A DNA stretch of 64,000 nt from Paragordius varius (Eukaryota; Nematomorpha). The first letter of the stretch is position 1, and each line of letters opens with the position of its first letter. The notes beneath the pieces are model-generated. The model ran no database searches. It saw nothing but the letters and a program-made list of their open reading frames with translations, and was not told the origin of the DNA. The position numbers were made by a program, and so were the translations under genes. Location of the stretch: positions 3,348,001 to 3,412,000 of the forward strand of contig OZ176054.1 in NCBI GenBank assembly GCA_964247055.1, written 5' to 3'. Shown here piece after piece: positions 35,822 to 45,300 of this stretch.

Positions 35822-36261
35822 ATTGATATAGTTTATATTTCTATATTTAAATAAATTCTAATTCAAAAATGTCCGACCTGATTCTACTCGTAAATATTGT
35901 TTTAAACGTCTTTTCGGTTAATCTTATTGAACAATATTTAAGAAAATATTTGTTACTAAGTGTGAGTGTTATTTACCATTTTTCGATTTTGGCTAAATGA
36001 AAAGTTAAAGTAGTTTATTAGTTATCCTCTTGCAAATCTTGATGATTTTTTTTATCAGATACGCTATTGTATTGTATCCTTAGTAATCAGCACCAAAACC
36101 AACGCAATTAAAACATGTTGTACCAAATATTAAATTCCGTGATATTGTGTGTATTGCACTATGAGACAACATCTTTTGCCAATAATAATTTTTATCAAAG
36201 CCAAACAGATAGGTTTTAATGGGTTTAGTCTTATTCATTTTTAACAAATATTATAGATTCA
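35822..36261. other. 3' flank of EBNA1BP2, no gene
   Basis: About 440 bp of AT-rich sequence between the EBNA1BP2 stop and the Penelope-like element. Nothing recognised. Confidence 0.4.
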
Positions 36262-38115
36262 GTTAAAATAATAATTTGTATTCTCGTAAAATTTATTAAA
36301 TTCAAATTATATCCAAAATTTTTGATACATGAGAGTATCTTTTTCAATGGATTAAGTAAAACAAAAGAAAATAATAATAAGATTAATTAAAACAATATTT
36401 GAAAAATATAATTATAAATTATGATAACAAAAAATGCAAAGTGATGTGCATGTGTTATTGTTTTTTTCTTGGCGTGGTAAATATTTTGAAGTAATCTGTT
36501 TCTTTTAAGAAGTCTTTTGTGACTTTGTTAAGTTCTTTCCTTTCTTCTCTTCTGTTGATGAGGTAGGTGTATACTGTTTGAATGGATAAAACAAGCCTCC
36601 AAAATCAACCTATCGGATAATTTGTCGGCTTGTGCTACAATGGATGCTGGGCCGAAGGTGTGGCCTGTATTCTTGCAATGGTCGTAGACGGCCGAACCTT
36701 TTCTATTGTGTTCTTTTTCTCTAATATTTATAGGGCGTTTAGATTGTCCAATATAGTGCGCTGGACAATCATTACATCTTTTGTGGTAGACGGTACATTC
36801 GTTTTTTGGTTCTCGGCGTGTCTTAACAAACTTAATAAATTCTTTGGTGGTTTGTAATAAGCACATCCTTTTTTGTAATAATGTTGTTAACTTTTTTGGA
36901 TGTATTGTTATAAGTCAGAAAATACATCTTTCGGGCGGATTTTGCTTTTCTTTTGGGTTTAATATATTGTTTATTGAATCTGTTTTCCAATGCTTTTTAT
37001 AACCTTGATCAAGTAATATGGTTACGATTTCTGATGTTTGTGATGTTCGTACCTTTATGTCATTTGGTAGTCTAAGCGTTCTTTTTAGAAACGCGTTTGT
37101 TATGGCTTTGTAAGTTGCTACTGGATGGTTAGACGTAATGGGTAAAAATTGGTAAGAGAAAAGTTCTTTATAATGGACTTGTATGGATATACTATTGATT
37201 CTACGGGTAAGATTGAGGTCTAAAAAGTTGATACTGTTGTTTTTTTCTTCCTCTATTGTTAGTTTTAACTCGGATATTTTGTTGATAATGTTTTGAAAAA
37301 CTTTTATATTGTCAATGGTGTCGATGATTAAAATATCATCCACATAACGGGTATATAGGTTTGGACGAAATTTTTCAAAAGCCTGTTGCTCAATTAGTCT
37401 CATGCAAACTTCACCAATGATTGAACTGAATGGTGAACCCATTGGAGTTCCGCGAATTTGTTTATAGAAACTATCATTAAACGTAAAATAAGTATTATGC
37501 AGCGCAATATTTATTAGGGATTGAAGCGCACTTCGATGGATATGACTGTTAAAATAATCAATGTTATCATTAATTGTTTTGTTTAACGCCTGAAACGCTA
37601 AGATGTAATGATTGTCCAGCGCACTATATTGGACAATCTAAACGCCCTATAAATATTAGAGAAAAAGAACACAATAGAATTGGTTCGGCCGTCTACGACC
37701 ATTGCAAGAATACAGGCCACACCTTCGGCCCAGCATCCATTGTAGCACAAGCCGAAAAATTATCCGATAGGTTGATTTTGGAGGCTTGTTTTATCCATTC
37801 AAACAGTATACACCTCATCAACAGAAGAGAAGAGAGGAAAGAACTTAACAAAGTCATAAAAGACTTCTTAAAAGAAACAGATTACTTCAAAATATTTACC
37901 AGGCCAAGAAATAAACAATAACACATGCACATCACTTTGCATTTTTTGTTATCATAAATTTATAATTATATTTTTCAAATTTTGTTTTAATTAATCTTAT
38001 TATTATTTTCTTTTGTTTTACTTAATCCATCGAAAAAGATACTCTCATGTATCGAAAATTTTGGTTATAGTTTGAATTTAATAAATTTTACGAGAATACA
38101 AATTATTATTTTAAC
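36262..38115 (-). mobile_element. Penelope-like retroelement, 5'-truncated, with inverted partial copy
   Basis: On the minus strand 37600-36528 encodes the C-terminal part of a Penelope-type reverse transcriptase (KQIRGTPMGSPFSSIIGE, LYTRYVDDILII, NSINFLDLNLTR) followed by a GIY-YIG endonuclease (CNDCPAHYIGQSKRPINI, KEHN, SAVYDHCKNTGHTF). RT plus GIY-YIG is the defining combination of Penelope-like elements, which prime from target DNA or telomere ends. The last ~516 bp (endonuclease and 3' UTR) are repeated in inverted orientation at 37600-38115, mirroring 36262-36780; such inverted partial copies are typical of Penelope insertions. The N-terminal RT half is absent. It is a broken, non-functional copy. 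Confidence 0.9.
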
Positions 38116-38357
38116 ATAAAATATTCGTTCTCGTTGATTATAGATTCAGTATTGAAATATTTTTATCATAAACGTATTTAACTATATGATTGTAAAAAAT
38201 CTTTACAAACTATAAAAAACGTTAATACTGGTTTACCCCGCCTGGATAATAAAATGCGACGGAATCTTATAATTCTTTTTATGCATACATTTTCACAAAA
38301 AGTAGATGATCATATGTATTTATTTGTGTAAATTAATTATGCCGTGGATAACCTCAC
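38116..38357. other. Spacer between Penelope-like element and Helitron
   Basis: About 240 bp of AT-rich sequence with no gene or repeat recognised. Confidence 0.4.
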
Positions 38358-41300
38358 TCTCTCTGTATAAATAAAAATAAATCTTGTGAAACAATATACA
38401 CTAATTTATTTAATTAATTTTATTTTAAATGGCGCGATTTATCAATCGATTGTTTGAATGATTTTGGTCATGGAATTAACCGATTTTGTCATCTATATAT
38501 TAAAAATGGAAAATGGTGGTTTTGTGATCTGTTTCCGGAAAACCGGTAGACCCGTTCAAATCCAAATGTCGTAAAAATATAATCATTAATGAATGCCCCG
38601 ACAATAGCTTCGCCTTTTTTTAAATTAGGTCCCCAGTTCGGGCCCAACCTCTGTAAATAACGTTTTTTTTGAAAACATAAGTCCACAAAAATCGGTCATT
38701 GAGACAATTTTCCCGAAAACATGTTGGAACATTCGATTTTAAATATGATTTTTTTTATATATTTTCGATTGCGCCGAACATAGACGGCTCGCTTTTTTAA
38801 TTTAGTCCCTATTTTTACCCGCGAGATTTACGCTGGTAACAAATTATATACTAGCTTTAACAAGTTTTCCCACAAAATTGGACGTGGGAGTCATAAAAAT
38901 ATTGTGTAAAATATTTATATTTAAGAAAATTGCATGAGGATTCTTATGCTGTTTTATTTTTGGATAGTTATAAAAGAAAGTTATTTTCACTTTTTTGTTC
39001 ACAGAAAATTAGCCCACAATACTATATATTAGCTAAAGGTCTTATTCCAAAAAAATATTTTTAAAATATATCATACTACATTTATAAAAGCAAAGCTATT
39101 TATAAACTTAATGTGCGATATACAAGTTTTGGGTTTCCTTTAATATGGAATAATTTTCTTAAAATAAGGGGTATAAACATTTTTAACATATACTAGATTA
39201 TGATGCATAATTCAAAATTTTTTATGGATTTTATGGTATTAAAGCATGGTGGTAAAGATATTTACAATCCATTATCTTTTGGGGTAGTTATATATTTCAG
39301 ATGAATTTGAAATTTAAATATCTTAAAACGTATTTTTAAGCCGATTTTTTTAAAAAAATTTAAAATTGTAAGAAAATCCTTATCCACTCTTTCCGTATAA
39401 TGCCATTTTTTTCAAAAAAATTAAGTCCACAAAAATAATTTTTTGAATCTATTTTTCGCCCAGGGTATGAGACCTAAAAAATTTAATGAGGATTCCAGGT
39501 ATTCCCTGTTAAAAGGCAAAAATTATAGTCGTGCGTTTTTTTATATTGGCTGCTGGGTAAACAGATACCCGCTAAAAACTGCCCCGTCATATCGAAATAG
39601 CGTGCCTTTGGAGCTAGACTTCATAAAATCTATCAGTCCATGTGAGTTCAATAGTAAAATATTACCCGTAACAAGGCAAAAATTTAGGTCCGGTTTTTCA
39701 AAATTAGCCGTTAATTAGGCCCTTCACGCCTTGAAAAATGCGCCACATATAATGATTTTTTAACTTTAAGAAAACTTTTCCAAAAACTAAGGAGAGCATA
39801 TGGAATCAATCTTGATTCCAGATATTATCCGTATTAAGGCAAAAAATTTAATCAAGCGCTTTTTTGTATCAGCCTCTTGGCATGGAGCTACCCGCCTAAA
39901 ACTGCTGGCATGGAGCTACCCGCCTAAAACTGCGCCACCATATCGAAATTGCGTTGTTTAGGACTTAAATTTAGGAAAACTTTTCAGGCCACATAAGTTT
40001 AAAAAGGACCTGAAATATTACCCGTAAAAATAAAAAAATTTAAGTCGAGCGGATTTTTTTAAATTAGCCGTTAATTAGGCCCTTTACGCCCTAAAAAATA
40101 CGCTATCATTGAACTATTATTTAGTTTTGAAGCCATTCTTCCAAAAACTATTAAGAACATAAATAATAATTGATGGATGATTTTAGGTATATCAATATAA
40201 AGGCAATTTTTATGGAACGTTTTTTTATATTGGCCTCTGGGTAGGGGACTACCCGCTTCTAATTGCGCCACCATATCGAGAGAGCGTGTTTTTGGAAGCA
40301 AATTTTAAAAAACATATCTGGCCAAATGAATAATGGCTTAAAATATTACCCATAAAAAGGCAAAAATTTAAGTAGAGCGGTTTTATTAAGTTACCCGTAG
40401 AGTAGTTAGACCTTTGCCCTGCGCAACCATAGCATGTCTTTTTGGTTTAGAGGCAATTTTTTAAAAATCCCATAAGCGGAAATGTTATAAATCATGATTC
40501 CATGTCTCCGAATTAAGGCAAAAAAATTTATCGAGCGATTTTTGTTCCCCCCCCCTGGTTAGTCGGCTACCGTAAAACTGCTTCATCATATCGATACAGC
40601 ATGCCTTTGGAGCCAAATTCTTCAAATATTAGACTAATAGAAACATCTGGAATCCATCATAATTCCAGATATTCCCGATATAAAGGCAAAAACTTTGCTT
40701 ATCGCTTTTTATATTTGCCCCTGGGTAAGGAGTTACCCGTTGGAGCCAAATTCTTCAAATATTAGACTAATAGAAACATCTGCAATTCATCATAATTCCA
40801 GATATTCCCGATATAAAGGCAAAAACTTTGCTTATCGCTTTTTATATTTGCCCCTGGGTAAGGAGTTACCCGCAAAAAACTGCGAATTGCGTTGTTTTGG
40901 ACCTAATTTACAGAAAATTTATGAAGCCATATGAGCTCATTAAAAGCTTAAAATATTACCCGTAACTAGGTAAAAATTATGGTCGGGCGTTTTTAGCCGT
41001 TAATTTGGGTTTATGTCCTAAAAATACGCCATCATATAACGATTATTTAGTGTTGAGGTATTCTTTTCAATAAACCATGAGACGATGGTATTTAAAGAAT
41101 ATTTTAAATTTTTGCCATATAAAGGCAAAGAATTTAACTCAGCGCTTTTTCCATATAGGTCTATGGGTAGAAGTCTACCGGTTAAAAACTGAAACGCTAT
41201 ACGAAAAATGACGCGGTTTTGGAGCTAGTTTTCAAAAACTAAAGACATAAGATTTAGTTAAACACAAGTCTGGGGAATTTGTATATATCATTTTTTTCTT

Positions 41301-41637
41301 TAAAAAGGGACCACAAATTACTTTTTATATCCCTTGATCCCAGCTGTGCGAAAACAATTTCAAAATAAAACTTTTAACCATGATTTCGTAAAACAAAAAA
41401 CTTAAAATAAATCCAATCATAGTTGAATATTAACTTTAATAAGGGACAGATTAAATATGGTCAATTTCGAGTAAACAATATTTGAGCCTATGCAAAAACT
41501 CGTAAAAGATTAATTAAAGGCATTCTATTTGTTAAATATGTTTTTTATTATTTTTTCCATTACTTCTTCTATTTATTGCAAATTAAGAAAAATATCGGTG
41601 AGACGACGTCACAGCGAAGCGTGACAGGGCTAGCTAG
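38358..41637. mobile_element. Probable non-autonomous Helitron, about 3.3 kb
   Basis: The left end TCTCTCTGTATAAATAAAAA is typical of Helitron 5' termini, which begin with TC. The right end has a short hairpin (arms GTCAC/GTGAC at 41608-41625 around AGCGAAGC) 8 bp before GGCTAGCTAG followed by T, matching the Helitron rule of a 3' hairpin, CTRR end and insertion before T. The body contains tandem ~300-360 bp repeats and no rolling-circle replicase or helicase. Open frames at 39443-39718, 40071-40301 and 40695-40934 are repeat-derived and not genes. The exact left boundary is uncertain by a few bases. Confidence 0.6.
39440..41230. repeat. Tandem ~300-360 bp repeat array inside the Helitron
   Basis: Landmarks recur in the same order: GGCAAAAATTTA, a TTTTTATATTGGCC..TGGGTA block, CTACCCG, AACTGCGCCACCATATCGAA, then GTTAATTAGGCCCTT..GCC. 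The TGGGTA-CCCG landmark appears near 39555, 39880, 40235, 40550, 40725, 40855 and 41160. Units are diverged except for a near-identical pair of 133 bp (40607-40739 and 40740-40872) and a 27-bp duplication near 39888-39930, so the array has expanded more than once. Confidence 0.75.
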
Positions 41638-42169
41638 TACATATATATTTTTGATAAAAAGAAGTATCAGGATTATCATAGTGCTTTTAGGCTTAACCCC
41701 TACGAGTGTTTTCACTTTTGTGGCAACTACTCCCTTTCAAAAATGCAAAATTTGAAAACATATTGTCAAATACATTTTTTGGGAAAAGCTAAATGGCTTA
41801 TTTTAAAAAATATCACTAAAATATATGATAAACTACTCAATAAAAGCAAAACAAAATTTATACTTTTGATTTTTAGATGTGGGCTCCGAAAATTTTCGCA
41901 TAATTCTTTCGCTTATGAAATACATGTCCTAAAATTACAGACTGACTATAAGAGCCCATATCTGAAAAATTACTTAATACAAATATTTAGAGATAAATTT
42001 ATGATTTATACTGACATTTTTTGGAATGAAGCATTTTGCTTGTCCCAATTATTTTTAGCAAAATGTGCAGAAATTTTACCATTTTAGATTTGCGTTTACA
42101 ACAAAATGTTCATATTTTTCTTATATCACTCGTAAACAAATACCATAAGAATCTAATACATTTACCCAT

Positions 42170-42240
<71 letters not shown>

Positions 42241-42300
42241 CTATTTTTACGTTTTTATTCTCTCAACAGTTATAATGAAAGAGTGAAATTACTGTTTGAG
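41638..42300. other. Upstream region of PPP1R2 with TA microsatellites
   Basis: About 660 bp without a gene, containing a broken TA/TATATA tract at about 42170-42238. A GATGTGGGCTCCGAAA segment near 41878 is shared with 7299. The open frames at 41743-42087 and 42036-42275 look like AT-rich noise. Confidence 0.45.
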
Positions 42301-45300
42301 ATGAGCGAAGACCATTCATCGCGACCCCACAAGGGAATTCTCAAAACCTCCTCTAGTATTGATGACCATCGCAAAAAAGGTTCTGAACGTAAAGAAAGGT
42401 TTTTTATTTATTTAATATTTTAGCCTTAAGGACGATATAAAATGGGATGAAATGAATATATTGGCCACACTGCATCCCGAGGGTAAAGATTATGGCCATA
42501 TGAAAGTTGATGAACCAAAAACTCCTTATTCCTATGACTCTGCCGGCTCATCAGAGCTTGATCCTAACCAATTGGCAGCATCGTAATTTTATTATATTTT
42601 CCTTTATTTGCAATTATATGATCTAATTATTTTTTCTAAAAATATAATTTTCGGTGTGTGTAATGTTTTTAATAAATATCTGTGTAATGAAATGCTGTTT
42701 CTATCGATTTTTACATTAAAAATTAATAAGACTATTTGTTTTTAAGCTAAGTGTGAATAAGTAACATAATGTTAATTCTGACCATTTGATGCTTTTATAA
42801 AATTTTAATTTGTTTTTATCAGGATTTAAAAACTCATTGCATTTATTTAATTATATAGGTTTTTTATATTTAATTAAATTTTTCAACAAGTTTTTTAGAC
42901 TCTATTATTATTACATATTAAAAATTTCTTTAGATTGAATGCGGCAGTTAGTCACTCAAATGAAAAATCTGAAGCTAAACGGACCTCCCCTCCCCGACCA
43001 CATTCACCACCTCCCCCCTTATTAATTGCTCAAGAGGATAATCTTGATTTTGATGAAGGTTTTTTTATCAACTAAAATAAATTTTTAAGGGAAAAAATTA
43101 TTTTTTAGTTTTTCATTAACGAAATAGCCAAAATACTTAACTTTCAAGCTTAATTTCTTGCTTCTATATTTTTTAGGTTTTTAGATTTAAGTAAAATATT
43201 TTGGTAAAGTAAAGATTACGTTGAAGGTTTTTCGTTTAAAAATCGTTAAATTTTTATTATTAAAAAATATTTTTCATCAAAAAATAATTTTACTTCATTA
43301 ACACTCCGATTCAAATTGGGATATCTAAATACGCCAAACTAAATTTGAATTATGAATTTTAAAAAATTACTGAAGGAAACGGTTCCAATTTAAATTTATG
43401 CTTCTATCCTAATAATAATTTTATAAAAATGCCAAAATATCTAAATAAAATTTTGTTTTAAAAAAAGTTCCGTGTCAAACTAGCTTGACGCCATTTTTAT
43501 TTTAAATATTCTTGCAAAATACCGTGTTCATTTAATATTAAGGGTAAAATTAAAGCTAGTATCTTATTTAAATTACATATAACATTGATTGAAATAGAAA
43601 AAGCCATTTATTTTGTATTATTTTTCAATTTTACCATCGCACACATGTCACGTTGACTAAATTTTTACCTTTCGGTTTTAGCTTAAAATAAGTAATATGA
43701 AGTATTTTTGAATAAAGTTTTTTATATATTTCGGTTTATTAATGTTATATAAGTGCAAAATTTTGCCATGGTTTCGATTCCTTCCATATTTTTAAAGAAT
43801 TTAATTCTAAACGGGCCTGGGGTATTTAACTACCCCAATTTGAATCGAAGGACTAAAATGAATGTGTTGTATTCAAGTGTTAAAAATTAGTATTTTAATA
43901 TAAGTTAATTCGTTTACTCCGAAACGTAATATTTATATTTAACAATAAGATTATTTAAAGGTATATTGGGAATGAAAGTTGATAAAATGTTTAAAGGCGA
44001 ATCTACAGTGTTAATGATATATTTAGAAAATTAATTTTTTAACATAATTTTTTTAAACTAATGAATTTCCGGTGTTTTTTCACACATTTAATTTGTTTGA
44101 CAAACCCTTTTTTTGTTTTTATCCACTAAGTTAATAGTAAGAAATTTATTATGAAGCGACAAAGGGAGTTTATATATTTTTTTAAATAAAGTTTTAGTAA
44201 GATATTAGGATGATTCTAGAATATAAAAAAATTGTAAATTATCCCAAATATTTTTATTATTACACCATATGGTATCGCGCGCGAAATTAAGGTATCTAAA
44301 CTTATTTAAAATTGCATCACTAAATATATTCGCCAAAACGATTGCAAACGCAAAATGACTCCTAATTTAATTGTAAATTAATAGTTAATATTTGACAAAA
44401 AAATATTTTCCAAGTTTTTTGTCTCCCTAATCGTATATATATCGATAAAAAAGATTCAATTTTTTCGCTAAAATTTTTGAATTTTTTATTATTTTTTTTT
44501 CCCTACTTTTATGAATATCAATTTTAAATTAAATTTAAATATAATTTCGCTAAAACCGTTGTTTTTATTTTATTTTCCATATGTGTGTTTTAATAAGCAC
44601 ACATCGCTTTCCAAAACATGCGCCGTAAACATTACGATGAAGGACACTTTTTTGAGATTGGTCGTTCTCTCGCTGCCGCCGACGAAGAAATTTCAAATTC
44701 AACCTCTTTAATAAAAACAGATTCAGACAGCCCTGAAAAAATTTATGTTGTCGCAAATTTTGTTGACAACAATAGTTTAAGTAGCGCTCCTGGTGATATT
44801 GATACAAATAAACCTTTAATAATGAGTCATGAAGAGAAGAAGACTAAAACCACCATTTGTCAATCTTTGGTGGTAGAAAATTCTAGTAATATTCCCATAT
44901 CGTCAATTATTTCATCCTTGCCGACTATTGTAACAGATAATAAAGTTAATGAACAAAATGCTAAATCTAAAGAAGAACACACTTTCTCTGCGCTATTAAA
45001 TAATAAACCTTCTGTTGTTCCAGAAATAAATAAGAATAAAAACCCGGTTTCCGCAAAAACAGACCCGAAAAAAATAAGTAAAAAACTCCCAGAAACTAAT
45101 TCAGATGAATCCAGTTCTTCTGATGAGGAAAATGATTCTATAGCATCCACAAAATCGACCAAGAGCACAAAATCTCAAAAATCTCGCGCTAAAAAATCGC
45201 CTTTCAAAGAGGAATCATTAAAAACGTCTAAAACTAAAATTAGTCCTTCAAAAACCTCCATATCATCTGATAGTAAAAGTGCAAAATCAAGCGATAAAAA

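Noticed and set aside
39443-40934. Open reading frames of 76-91 codons in the repeat array
   Set aside because: They are partial, differ in strand and frame between repeat units, and show no protein family likeness.
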